A model generated the notes under the pieces. That model saw only the letters and a program-made list of their open reading frames with translations. It was not told the DNA's origin and did no database searches. A stretch of DNA of 64,000 nt, from assembly GCA_964036315.1 (NCBI GenBank), contig OZ038510.1, positions 78,683,256 through 78,747,255 on the forward strand, read 5' to 3'. Below are positions 10,546 to 22,250 of the stretch, in pieces; position 1 is the stretch's first letter; each line of letters starts with the position of its first letter. Source of the stretch: Acanthosepion esculentum. Lineage: Eukaryota > Mollusca > Cephalopoda > Sepiida > Sepiidae. The translations under genes and the position numbers were made by a program.

Positions 10546-11175
10546 CAACTAAGTAAAGAATTTTATTTTTGTATTAATCCCAAAGGTATTTTTGTCCAAA
10601 TAAAAAAAAATAAAAGTAATAAAGGTAGGTACCTCCAAAGATTATCTAAACAAAAAGCATACCATAATGAAAAAATGCCCCAAATTTAATAAAAACAAAT
10701 TTTTATCGTCAGTATTTTTATTATTAAGAGGAAAGTCCAAAGGATTTTTGATTATTAAATTATATTTTTTATTTATATTATTTATTTTTATTTAATTTTT
10801 CTTTAGGATGTTCAAAATTTTGGTTAAAACTGTTTTTTTCTTGCGTCTGTGGGGTGAGCGTGGGGGTGGAGATTAGTATAAGAAATTTTAGCACCTTTTT
10901 GCGGTGAAAAATGCATTGATTTGGAAATTCTTGCAAAATTCAAATAATTATGGGATTTTAATTCAACTTTTAGGACTTATTCACAAATAAATGAAATTAT
11001 TTTAGAAATTTTTTTTTTTTACATCTGTTACCCACCGCTTATTTCATTTGATGAAATTTCGAGAAATTAGTTCTTGTAAAACATAATGCTTATATTAGTT
11101 ATATACATGTCCCCTTGAAAAATTTAAATCATGACTTTTTTTTATTCTATTTTTTGTTTTTTTGTTTTGTAAAAC
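10546..11175 (+). repeat. AT-1 dispersed repeat, part 2
   Basis: The stretch 10,900-11,075 (GGAAATTCTTGCAAAATTCA, GGACTTATTCACAAATAAAT) matches 30,530-30,710 in like order. A sub-repeat (GTATTAATCCCAAAGGTATT) recurs at 13,090. AT-rich and without a coding frame. Confidence 0.55.
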
Positions 11176-11460
11176 ACGAACCCTAGTTACCGAATTCCAG
11201 TCGAATTCATTACATTCATTTACGTACTAATAACCTTGGGAAAGGTATGAATTCTCTTCTTCTCCCCCCCCCCCAGCTATGGATAAATAGCAGGACAGAC
11301 CGGACAGAAATGGCAACCTAGTGCGGGGAAAAATCTGCTTCGTCAGTCATGTATCGAAAGATTCATGATCGCCTAAGCGTGTATCAGGCATGGCACATAA
11401 CTGAATCGGAGAGCAGAGTTCGAATTCCAGTCGAATCCATTACATTCACTTACGTAATGC
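11176..11460 (+). mobile_element. SINE-A, truncated head
   Basis: Contains the SINE-A body: CATTACATTCATTTACG, GGAAAGGTATGAAT, AGCTATGGATAAATAGCAGG and GTATCGAAAGATTCATGATC, then restarts with GAGTTCGAATTCCAGTCG near 11,413. It lies inside the AT-1 repeat, like the copy at 30,286-30,514. Confidence 0.75.
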
Positions 11461-11608
11461 ATAATTAAACAATTTCTTTTCATCTTATAAATTTCATCTA
11501 TAAAAGTAAATAAAAATGACAACATCGTTCAAAAGATACTGAGCAATTTATGCTCAAATTCTACCCGGAAAACAGAAAAATGGTCGGAATGGTAGGAAAA
11601 ATAAAATC
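11461..11608. other. Short AT-rich spacer
   Basis: Nothing recognisable between SINE-A and the piggyBac-like MITE. Confidence 0.4.
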
Positions 11609-11612
11609 TTAA

Positions 11613-11844
11613 CCCTTTGAGCCCTGAATTCCTGAACAATTTTAACCCTGAGCTCCTGAGTCAAAATTCGCAAATAATTGATATGTAATGTTTCACGGTA
11701 GATATAAAAATAGTTAAAAGTGTTTACCCACCATTCAACCGGTGGCTGGGCATTGTCATTTTTCTCTACTACCGTTCAACTGGTGGCTGGGCATTACGTC
11801 ATTTTTCTCTACCACCGGTAAAGCGGTGGTCAGGGCTCAAAGTG
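11613..11844. mobile_element. piggyBac-like MITE with TTAA flanks
   Basis: A 232-bp element bounded by TTAA at 11,609-11,612 and 11,845-11,848. The inverted ends CCCTTTGAGCCCTGA and (complement of the right end) CACTTTGAGCCCTGA differ at one base. The interior holds a degenerate tandem repeat of about 45 bp around ACCGTTCAACTGGTGGCTGG. TTAA duplication and CC-initial TIRs are characteristic of piggyBac. No transposase is present. Confidence 0.75.
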
Positions 11845-11848
11845 TTAA

Positions 11849-12445
11849 TGCAAAAAAAGATCGAGAAGAGTGGCCATTCAAGATATCTTTCATTTCGCAA
11901 TTTGATAAGAAAGACTGAATCACTTCAAACATTTGCCCAGAAATAATATAATCTTTCAACTTGTAAAGAAGACCAACAGCCCAACCTCTGACAAGTGCCT
12001 TCACCATTCTTATCTAAAGCTTCATAGAATCTTTCAGCAATAACCATTAACACATTAGCAGTGGACCTAGAAAAGTAAAAGCCATATTGTTTGTCGGAAA
12101 GAAGACCATGTGAGGTGAGATGCTTAATCGATTCCGAGATGATTAGAGCCTCTAGAACTTTACAAAAAAGAGATAGATAACTAATAGACCAATTGGCGAA
12201 CTCATGTAAGTCCGGGTAAAAAAATAAATAACGAAAAATGGAATTTAAAACAAACGACCATTAATACATGTATATAACACAAAGGATATAAACAAATGTG
12301 TACACAATTGAAAGTAAAGAAGAAGATATTAAAAACTATGCTTTTTAAGAATGCGCTTGTTTATGTGTGCGATACAGGCGTGCATGATACACACGTGTGT
12401 GTATGTGCGTGTGTGTGAAACTCCCGCATACAATGAATAACTGAT
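11849..12445. other. Unassigned sequence
   Basis: No element recognised. A short TG/GTGT run lies near 12,390-12,418. Confidence 0.4.
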
Positions 12446-12965
12446 GTTAAGTAATGGATAGCGGCTTGGATTGAGGAATCGGAGAGCCGAGTTCGAATTC
12501 AAGTCAAAACCATTACATTCACTTACGTGCTAATACCCTAGGAAAGGTATGAATCCTCTTCTTCTCCCTCCAGCTATGGGTAAATAGCAGGACAGACCGG
12601 GTTCTAGAGCCTTGGAAGGCAACTGGTCTACTGCGAGAAAAAATATGCTTCGTCAGTCATGTATCGAAATATACATGATCGCCTAAGTGTGTATCACGTA
12701 TGGCACATAACTGAATCGGAGAGCCAAGTTCGATTTCCAGTCGAATCCATTACATTCACTTACGCGTTAATACCTTTGGGAAAGGTATGAATACTCTTCT
12801 CCCTCCAGCTATGGGTAAATAGCAGGATAGACCGGGTTCTATAGACTTGGATGGCAACTGGTCTACCGCAAAAAGAAATGACAACCTACTGCGGGAAAAT
12901 CTGGCTCATCAGTCATGTATTGAGAGATACATGATCGCCTAAGCGTGTATCACACATGGCGCAGA
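12446..12965 (+). mobile_element. Two tandem SINE-A copies
   Basis: The first copy starts with a tRNA-like head (GGATAGCGGCTTGGATTGAG, then GAGTTCGAATTCAAGTC as B box) and runs through AGCTATGGGTAAATAGCAGG. A second, headless copy begins near 12,716 (AGTTCGATTTCCAGTC) and repeats the body to about 12,960. Tandem head-to-tail arrangement also occurs at 11,176-11,460. Confidence 0.8.
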
Positions 12966-13160
12966 GTTACCGAAAATCTGCTCTGAATCGTAAAATAAAA
13001 AATGTGTAAAAAAAACAACTAGGACATTATTTAATTAGAAAATCTTTAACTGCTTTAACATAAATCAGCTAAGTGACAAATTTTGTATTTGTATTAATCC
13101 TAAAGGTATTTTTATTTAAATAAAGAAAACATTAAAAATAATAAAGGAAACAACATTGGT
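12966..13160 (+). repeat. AT-1 dispersed repeat, part 3
   Basis: CGAAAATCTGCTCTGAATCG and GACATTATTTAATTAGAAAA match 30,797-30,870 in the second AT-1 copy. Confidence 0.55.
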
Positions 13161-14149
13161 TGAGTAAATATTAATATATTCTTCATATCACATATATAAA
13201 TATCAAATATATAAATAGCCATAATTGTGCTACTACTTTCAGTGTGAACTCACTTACCATTCTTAGCATGTCCCACTCGAATTACCACTTGAAAGTGTTA
13301 GAGTGTGACACTATTTAGCTATGGTAATTGGCTAACTAATTAACCATAGAAATTAAAAACGAGAAATACTTAAGGCGAGAAAGAGCTATATCAAAAGACA
13401 GACCGAGCAACATTATTGTTTTTTTAACAAAAGATAAATGAGTAAAGATTTTATTTCATTTACGAAGAAAGATTTTTTTTTTTTTTTTTTTTGCAGAAAA
13501 CAAAAAATTCGTAAAAGAAGCCAGGTTTCGGATTCTGTCGGAATTAATTAATGTCATGACGCGCCACGGGAAACAGAATACGGGGAGAAATTACAATCCT
13601 CCACACACGTGGCGATAATAAAAATTACGACTTCGGTCAGTCTACAGGCAGAAGAAATCAATATTCGGTTATCTTTAAGATACCATTAATACTTTTCATT
13701 CTTGGATTCCGACGAAGAAAGCCAGCAGATATGTATACAGATCTTGATATAATCATTGTTATTGCTTATTCAAACTGTTGACGACAGACTTAATGTCGGC
13801 TAGAGTGGACATCTGGAAATACGATAATATTAAGACACGAGAAAGACAAAAGAAATTTCATATCAGGTGGAAACGACCACCCAGTTAAAAGTTGACTAGC
13901 AGTGATTAAAGAGTCGATAGAGGTCCGGGCTAAATAGATTTAGGTGTCCTCAGAATTGCGATGTGATAAAGAATTATTTTTGCAATCTGGGATTTGTAAA
14001 GAAATGTTCTGGCCGATAAAAAAAAATGTTTTGCTGGATAATAACTTTAAGAGGGCCAGCCTAGCCACACCCACGCCACCGAGCGATCATTGGCCAAGTG
14101 GTGGCGTGAGTGATAGGTGAAGTTGAATGTATGAGAAAGACGGAGAAGT
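13161..14149. other. Unassigned sequence
   Basis: Nothing recognised. A poly-T run lies at 13,470-13,492. GC content rises toward 14,050. Confidence 0.4.
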
Positions 14150-15346
14150 TGTTAACGCCCACTAAGAGGATTGGTATGAGATACCAATATGAGAAAGGAA
14201 CTGTCTAGGAGGATAATTTTCCTCCGACCTCTCCTCACGGACGAGGGAGAGAACCGCTCTAAAACAGAAAGTAATTAACTCCAAAAATGGGAAGTGATAA
14301 ATTTTTCTGTCCGAAGACAAAGAGAATTCTTGTTGGGAATCGAGAATTATCGAGGAACTCAAACCACGTCCGGCCCCACACCGGGTTTTGGTCGGTGTCC
14401 ATATAGAGGAACGTCCCCGGGCGTTCAGGCAGTTGAGTTCAATTCGAGTTCCAGTTCCAGTTGAAGTTAGTTCGAAAGACAGCGGGGCTCGGATAATAGC
14501 ACCGCGCAGGAGGTGACTAAGAATTCCACGTCTTCAGACTTTGACTTCCCACCAAAAGCAAGTTTTAATAAAGATCGACTTAAGACACCAAAAGCAAGTT
14601 TTTAATGAAGATCGACTTTAGACACGAAAAGCAAGTTTTAATAAAGATCGACTTAAGACACCAAAAGCAAGTTTTTAATGAAGATCGACTTTAGACACGA
14701 AAAGCAAGTTTTTAATGAAGATCGACTTAAGACACCAAAAGCAAGTTTTTAATGAAGATCGACTTAAGACACCAAAAGCAAGTTTTAATAAAGATCAACT
14801 TTAGACACCAAAAGCAAGTTTTTAATGAAGATCGACTTTAGACACCAAAAGCAAGCTTTTAATGAATATCGACTTAAGATACCAAAAGCAGTTTATTGAA
14901 AAACAACTTAAGATATCAAAACTCGCTTAAGAAACGAAAAAAGTGTCACGAATCCATGGAAACGGGCTGGGAGAGAGACGCACTCCTGTATTCAACAGAC
15001 AAATATAAAGATAATTGTCATTTTTCAACACATTTGAACCTCTTGAGTTTGTTTCATTATTTTTCTTTTACATATACTTGTGCGGTATCACCGACATCCC
15101 GGATTCACCTTGCACTACGGCCCGACGCCTGATTGATTTCGTCTACCTAAGATCAAATCACAACGTGGGTAGGTTAGACTAGATATCAATGCAGTCGCTT
15201 CGGTGACCAGACGTTGGAGGTGAGCTGAGAACGACAAAGCTGATATCGAATCTAACCAGATACCGGGAGGTCAGTGTCACATATTGGGACAGTGATCGAC
15301 TCTCGAGTGGTTGTGCGTGTCACACAATTGGTGCTGTGATCAAGAC
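14150..15346 (+). mobile_element. Candidate LTR plus primer-binding site
   Basis: TGTTAACGCCC at 14,150 resembles an LTR start. About 1.18 kb later, CACACA is followed by TGGTGCTGTGATCAAGAC (15,329-15,346), whose TGG start and position resemble a tRNA primer-binding site. GC content and lack of coding fit an LTR and leader. A 36-37-bp minisatellite lies inside. No second LTR or gag-pol is visible, so this remains tentative. Confidence 0.3.
14549..14912 (+). repeat. 36-37-bp minisatellite, about ten copies
   Basis: The unit ACACCAAAAGCAAG...GAAGATCGACTTA repeats about ten times, with alternating TTTTAATAAAG and TTTTTAATGAAG variants. Some variants recur in the same order, implying expansion of multi-unit blocks. 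This is not a CRISPR: there are no unique spacers. Confidence 0.95.
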
Positions 15347-15380
15347 ATCGACCGCGACCACTCGAACTATAGGGGTTAGT

Positions 15381-16229
15381 GTCACAGGAGGCCATTTATA
15401 TTTTATCGTTGAAGCCCTCTCTGTGTAAACGAAATGACTTCCTACTGGGCCTCCAACTAATTTCCATCTAAGCAATATTTATCCAGTATATATTATCCAT
15501 TTTTTAGTGATAATTCTATTTAATTTATTAACCTCGATTTAGCTCTGTTGAGCGAGGTTCGAAACCGGTTAGCTAGCCCGTTTTTCAGTTTTACTTTTTA
15601 TCTATTATCATCATGAGTGGTAATAAATATAAATTTTGTCTTTTTATGCCAATCATTAATATATTTCTATTGAAACATTGTTGACACCAAATGCAAACAT
15701 CGCTTTTAAAGACAGGTTCGTATGAAGTTTTTCATATCAACTGGATTTGTCTACACACATTTAAAGAATTACCAAGTTTCAAGAAATTACATTTCGGCTG
15801 GTCGCTCGAGGGAATAAAGCCTTTTTCTCACGTGAAACTTGGTTTCTAGTTCAGTGGACTCAAACAATAGAATCCAAGCGAACATTTGTGGTTTCTATGT
15901 CCCTTGATTGATTTCCAGGTTAATTATGCAACTGTATTAATGTTATTTTTACGTAAGAGGAAGATGGAAACAAAACGATTCTAATTTTAAAAAACATCAG
16001 GGATTTAGGTTGTAGTAGTGGTCTAAATTAATTTAAAACAAAATTCTTAAAACCTCTGAATAGGAGCATCCTCTAACCTCATTAACATCAACACCAGCAT
16101 TCTTAAAAACGTGTCAATCAGCTTACTTAATTTCTGAAATCAGATACTGAGATAAAAAAGCAAAAAATAAAAGTACCCAGTACCAAAGCGAAGGATAATG
16201 CTACCCGCACTCATAACGACCACTTACTG
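15381..16229. other. Unassigned sequence
   Basis: No recognisable repeat or gene across about 850 bp. Confidence 0.4.
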
Positions 16230-16231
16230 AC

Positions 16232-16555
16232 TTGAGTAAAAACCCAGAAAAAGTGGACTTTAATGTCAGTTCTCTTTTGCTCTCCCCTTTCACCAGAAAG
16301 CGGGATAGGCTGGTTTACCAAAGAACTCATCAGGAAGACTACCTTCTACAAAGAAGATGGGGTTATCTTCCGCTATCTCTCTCTGTTTCATCGTACCACG
16401 AGATACGAACTTTATGGCATGGGAAGGATGCAATTTGTACTCATAAAAAAGATAAACTTTCCAAAACAAGGTTCGCTCAACATTCTGCGCCAACCTCCGA
16501 AATATCTAAAAACTTGTCTGTGGCGAAGAAACGGGTTTCCCTGGAGCTTTCACCT
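16232..16555 (+). other. Overlapping unknown open frames
   Basis: Two plus frames of about 110-120 codons overlap here and run into the nLTR-1 relic. No domain recognised. Neither has features of a conserved protein, so they are probably chance frames. Confidence 0.2.
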
Positions 16556-16898
16556 GTGTGCTTCAACTTTACAAATTTCAGCGCAGTACTAGATTGAGGG
16601 CAAGGACTCAAGATTTTACAATTGAAATGGCTAGATATAACCGTAAGTTCTATGTTAACAGTTTCTTCTCTCACACTTCTCGTTTGTAGAACTCTTTTCC
16701 GATCACTTGCTTTCCCATCAACTTTGATCTTCAAAACCTTAAATTAAATGTTAGCCGCCATTTTCTGTCTTCTTAATTCCTGTTCTTTTACTGTTCTCTC
16801 TCCTTAATACCGTTTCTCTTTTTCTCATATTCTCTCACACACAGTAACCCTTTCTGTCTCAGTGGCTTTATTGCCTTGCTTGGGGTGAAACGATTAAA
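16556..16898 (+). pseudogene. nLTR-1 retroposon 3' fragment
   Basis: Starts at a degraded equivalent of the EFSAVLDWQ segment. It continues through the RT tail (CCGTAAGTTCTATGTTAACA) and the 3' UTR, ending at GCCTTGCTTGGGGTGAAACG, the plus-strand form of the family 3' end. It is 5'-truncated. Confidence 0.7.
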
Positions 16899-17192
16899 AG
16901 ATGTTTAAACTTTGCATTTAACCCATACAGACGTCGTTTATGGGTGGGTGGATTTTCACCCTACAAACAAAAAAAAACACGGGGATACAGGTCTAGATCA
17001 TGACTTTTTGATAAATACAAGGAAAGTTCTGTCCTGTTGTAATGTTTGGCAACTTACATTAAAAACAGAAATTTGTCTCGATTGATTTTTATTTGCGTTA
17101 TTCAAAGTTGGGGAGGGTGTTCAGAGACAAAGAAAGCAGGTAAAATATAGCAAATATATTTTGTTAATTTGACTGTGTTCAGTGTACCATCA

Positions 17193-17194
<2 letters not shown>

Positions 17195-17241
<47 letters not shown>

Positions 17242-17242
17242 T

Positions 17243-17322
<80 letters not shown>
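17195..17322. repeat. TA microsatellite
   Basis: About 128 bp of TA with one GATGTATGTGTG interruption, abutting SINE-C. Confidence 0.95.
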
Positions 17323-17324
<2 letters not shown>

Positions 17325-17680
17325 GTCCTGGGTAAGACGATAAACAACATCCGTGTTTTCGGTAAGACGTTAAACTACGTCCAACAGCAAGGCCTTTGAT
17401 CAGGAGGTTTCGAGGAGCATGGAACCACCTCTTAATTGCTGGTGTTCCCAGGTCCACCCTGACCTGGGGTGGTAGCACCTGTCAGGGTCCTAGCTATGGG
17501 CAAATAGTTAACTATTACCAGCAATACTTTTTTGAAAAAACATTATTACCAGCAATACAATTTTGAAGGAAATATATTACCAGAAACAACAAAATATTAC
17601 CAGCAATAAAAAATGTTGTCGGCATTAAATAACCCATTGAGGTTGATATGCCGTAAAACAAAATAAACCAAACCAAACTG
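17323..17680 (+). mobile_element. SINE-C, near full length, sense copy
   Basis: Runs from CGTCCTGGGTAAGACGATAA through TCCCAGGTCCACCCTGACCT and GGTCCTAGCTATGGGCAAAT, then three or four short units of ATTACCAGCAATA. It finishes TTGATATGCCGTAAAACAAA with an AAACC-rich tail. The element sits exactly between two TA arrays. Other copies lie at 20,545, 37,011, 48,896, 54,005 and 63,057 in the opposite direction. Confidence 0.8.
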
Positions 17681-17681
17681 T

Positions 17682-18838
<1,157 letters not shown>

Positions 18839-18925
<87 letters not shown>
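18839..18925. repeat. CA then TA microsatellite
   Basis: Compound CA/TA array running directly into a fold-back. Confidence 0.95.
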
Positions 18926-18929
<4 letters not shown>

Positions 18930-19044
18930 TGAACATAGAAGTCAACATTTAAAGGCGACAGTCTGTTTCATGCTAGATGCAATCGTCAGGCATCTAGCAT
19001 GAAACAGACTGTCGCCTCTAAGTGTTGACTTCTATGTTCACTTT
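18926..19044. repeat. Fold-back carrying a hammerhead-like core
   Basis: Arms 18,926-18,980 and 18,990-19,044 are near-perfect complements around a 9-base loop, AATCGTCAG. On the minus strand the loop contributes CCTGACGA, followed by TTGC-ATCTA-GCAT, GAAAC, ACA/TGT and GTC: the order of a hammerhead core. The flanking sequence to 19,100 (TATATTTACACACGCTCTAT) recurs at 30,220-30,285. Confidence 0.75.
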
Positions 19045-19123
19045 TATATTTACACACGCTCTATCTCTGATATTGACCACTTTATCCCATAAATATAGCA
19101 CACTAAGACTATATTTCTTCATA

Positions 19124-19124
<1 letters not shown>

Positions 19125-19178
<54 letters not shown>
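19125..19178. repeat. TA microsatellite
   Basis: Pure TA array. Confidence 0.95.
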
Positions 19179-19179
<1 letters not shown>

Positions 19180-19180
<1 letters not shown>

Positions 19181-19690
19181 CACTAATTATATTAACTTTT
19201 TTTTAAAATGCTAACTACTTAAATTGTCCATTTTTTCTGTTACTACCTTCGTTCATTCGTTTATTTCACTTGTGCCTTGAGTTTGATATAAAAACGAAAG
19301 TGGAGGAAATACTTCAGCGATAAAATGTCGACTGAGTTACGTTGAACAAACTTGACCTTCAAAGCAACAGCGCACCATGACAATGACGACAGCAATATAA
19401 TCTCTTAACTGTGAGTTGTAATTATTTTTAAATATTGTCGGACAGTTTGTCGGTACTATTCTGGCTCAAAGTCGTCCTAACTGCCTTCAGTCGTCGCTGC
19501 TTTCCAAAGATTGGGTGCCGTGCCAGGGTAAGTGGACGTCTATTTATTTATTTTTTTAGACGTATTTTTACTAACGTAAACTAACTAAACAGCTGTCGGC
19601 AGCATCGGCTTAAAAAAAGAAACCGTTGCTATCAATGTTCTATTCTATTTTTGTTCCTGGCCTCAACAACACAATCACGATTATACACTG
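19180..19690. other. Unassigned; possible promoter and first-exon-like segment
   Basis: GATATAAAAACG near 19,287 resembles a TATA box. About 240 bases on, GTGCCAGG|GTAAGT (junction before 19,528) is a strong splice-donor match in locally less AT-rich DNA. No coding frame supports a gene, so this is only suggestive. Confidence 0.2.
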
Positions 19691-19691
19691 T

Positions 19692-19765
19692 GTGCTGTGT
19701 CTCTTCAGGGCGGGGTCGATCATAGCTCTCCACAACTTCATATCCTCCGTAGTTCTTAGAAACCT
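19692..19765 (-). pseudogene. nLTR-3 ORF end, short relic
   Basis: TGTCTCTTCAGGGCGGGGTC and ATCATAGCTCTCCACAACTT match the plus-strand pattern of the nLTR-3 ORF end at 35,522-36,375 (minus sense). Confidence 0.5.
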
Positions 19766-20034
19766 TTGTCCTCCCTAAGTTGGTGAGAGTCATGATCGCC
19801 TACGTCCTGAAGTAACTAGTTCTACCGACGAATTCTGAGGATACTGTGAACTGGGCATGTGACCATTTGGCTTTAAAGGAAATAGAAACTGTTGCTAACG
19901 ATTAGACACATAACGGGGAAAGATGGCTTGGAAAATATAACACCTACAGGGCACATCGAAAGCAAGAAAAGCAGAGGAAAGCAACGAGTAAACAGGTTTG
20001 TGCAAGTAGGTAAACAAGTATCGCAAAAACAATG

Positions 20035-20106
20035 AGGGTCGTAATTATTACAGAGAGTAACAAAATATAGGACGTTATGGAGAGCCATGATCACTCATGT
20101 CCTTAT
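20035..20106 (+). pseudogene. nLTR-3 ORF end, plus strand
   Basis: Reads YRTLWRAMITHVL in plus sense, the equivalent of LWRAMIANVLKGH at the end of the RTE-like ORF. Upstream sequence to 19,880 may belong to the same relic but is too degraded to align by eye. Confidence 0.5.
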
Positions 20107-20544
20107 GTTGATATTTTATTGCGATGTTTTTTGGGTTTTTTTAAAAGATTTTATACCGTCTCATATTTGAGATACAAAAACATGTATCCACCAATTTCAG
20201 TTCATACAAAGCAATGTAATATTAGGGGGAATGTGTAGAGCCAATCGACCTAATGTATACGATTTGGTTATCATGAACACACATAGCTAACAGACAACTC
20301 GCCTCATTGAACATTAAGTTCAATGCTTACCTAGTGCTCCAATATTACTGGCCTTTTACCAGATGAAGATGAAGTTAGGTGCCAAGGGTTGGTGTACGAA
20401 CACTTGACAATCTCATAATTTTCGAATCCTGATTTTTAAATAAGACAAGTTGTCCCCATTGAAATTTTAATGTTGGACAATCAACATGGTCCATTTAAAA
20501 CAAACTCACCTGCGGACTAATTGTGATAATATGGACGCCCACGG
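20107..20544. other. Unassigned sequence
   Basis: No recognisable element. Confidence 0.4.
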
Positions 20545-20850
20545 TTGGTTGGTTGGTTGATTATTTCGTTTTACAGCATATCAACCTCAATGGGTCATTT
20601 AATGCCGACAATGTTTTGGAATGGTTTGCTTTGCTTTGCTTTACGGCATATCAACCTCAATGGGTTATTTAATGCCGACAACATTTTTAGGATAGATTCG
20701 TATGAACAGAATATGTATTCTTTGGTTTAGATTGGTTTGGTTTATTTCAAGAGGTGGTTCCATGCTCCTCAAAATCTTTAGATCAAAGACCTTGCTGTTG
20801 GATCTAGTTTATCATCATATGCAGGACGGACAGATGTTTAAACAAGACGA
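20545..20850 (-). mobile_element. SINE-C fragments, partly duplicated
   Basis: GCATATCAACCTCAATGGGT, the terminal part of SINE-C, occurs twice (20,577 and 20,646). It is then joined to AAGAGGTGGTTCCATGCTCC and the opposite end near 20,760-20,830, with the middle missing. This is an internally deleted and rearranged copy. Confidence 0.7.
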
Positions 20851-21185
20851 GAACTACCCCATTTAGAAAACCGACGTAACACAATCTTCATGTTTTACTT
20901 AATCGCCTCGCACTAAAGTTTTTCAGAGGAGTTCATACTAAAGGAAATTCAATATTTCCTGTGTATTCCTCATGTAAAATTATACCAGAACTTTCAAGCT
21001 CCGATTTTTAAATCAGAAAAGGCCATTTAGAAGTTTGACGTAGGACAATATTTATCCTCCATTTAAAGCGCCTTCTTGTTAAGTAATGGATTTCAGACCA
21101 GTTCACATCAAAATGAGCTTCCTATTTACTCAGTAGTCCATATTTGTAGCCTTGTATCACACGAAGCATAATAATATATTCTCTT
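20851..21185. other. Unassigned sequence
   Basis: No recognisable element. Confidence 0.4.
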
Positions 21186-22250
21186 TTTTATCATTTCACT
21201 CCAAGCAAGGCAATAAAGCCTCTAAGACGCAATTGGTTAATGAGTGAGAAAATATGAGAAAAAGAAAGCACTATTCAGGAGAGAGAACAGTAAAAAGAAC
21301 AGAAATTAAGAAGACGGAAATTTTCCAAATTTTGAAGATCGAAGTTTACTGTAAAACAAGAAGCCGGAAATGCGAGAGAATTAATGTTAACAAAGAACTT
21401 ACGGTTACATCTCATCATCTCAACCGTAAAATGATGAGACCTAGCTGCCAATCTAGTACTGCTCTCAAATTCATAAAGTCTAGGTACCAAAGAGGATAGC
21501 TCATCAGAACAATTACCATGAACATACTTATCAGATTAAGAAACTGTTAGCATAGAACTTATAGTTACATCTAGCCATTTCAACTGTAAAATGATGAGAC
21601 CTAGCTGCCAATCTAGTACTGCTCTTAAATTCATAAAGTCTAGGTACCAAAGAGGATAGCTCACCAGAACAATTACCATGAACATACTTATCAGATTAAG
21701 AAACTGTTAGCATAGAACTTACGGTTACATCTAGCCATTTCAACTGTAAAATGATGAGACCTAGCTGCCAATCTAGTACTGCTCTCAAATTCATAAAGTC
21801 TAGGTACGAAAGAGGAAAGCTCATCAGAACAATTACCATGAACATACTTATCAGATTAAGAAACTGTTAGCATAGAACTTACGGTTACATCTAGCCATTT
21901 CAACTGTAAAATGATGAAACCTAGCTGCCAATCTAGTACTGCGCTAAATTCATAAAGTCTAGGTACCAAAGTGAAAAGGCCACCAAAGTAATTATCATGA
22001 AAATAATTACAGAAAAGGCACAAGGAAGTTACGTTACGGCCGTGGGAAAGTAACTGAAGCTGAGATGCCAGGTCAGGACCAATAACATTGCAGATTCTTC
22101 TTTGTATTTTATCCAGAATGTCTAAATACACGGCAGAAGCACTAGACCAGATGTGAAAGCAATCTTTAAGGCATGGGCGGATGGTAGATGTATAAATATG
22201 TAAGATGGATTCTGGCAAGACACAATGATCAAACTATTTTCTAGCAGCAA
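21186..22250 (-). pseudogene. nLTR-1 relic with internal amplification
   Basis: Minus-sense RT C-terminus (ESILHIYTSTIRPCLKDC, RRICNVIGPDLASQL, LVPRLYEF) matches residues of the intact frame at 45,324-46,475 from about residue 228 onward. The 3' end CACTCCAAGCAAGGC lies at 21,207. Between the coding part and the 3' UTR, a 160-bp block is repeated (see 21,381-22,010). Truncated at its 5' end and not functional. Confidence 0.8.
21381..22010 (-). repeat. 160-bp tandem repeat, four units
   Basis: Units start at 21,381, 21,541, 21,701 and 21,861. Units two to four open with AAACTGTTAGCATAGAACTT, and units one to three end with CATACTTATCAGATTAAG. The unit corresponds to part of the nLTR-1 ORF end, so the amplification happened inside the dead retroposon. 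The units are nearly identical, suggesting recent expansion. Confidence 0.95.

Noticed and set aside
14549..14912. CRISPR-like array of about 36-bp repeats
   Set aside because: Units are contiguous with no unique spacers, and the sequence is eukaryotic. It is a minisatellite.
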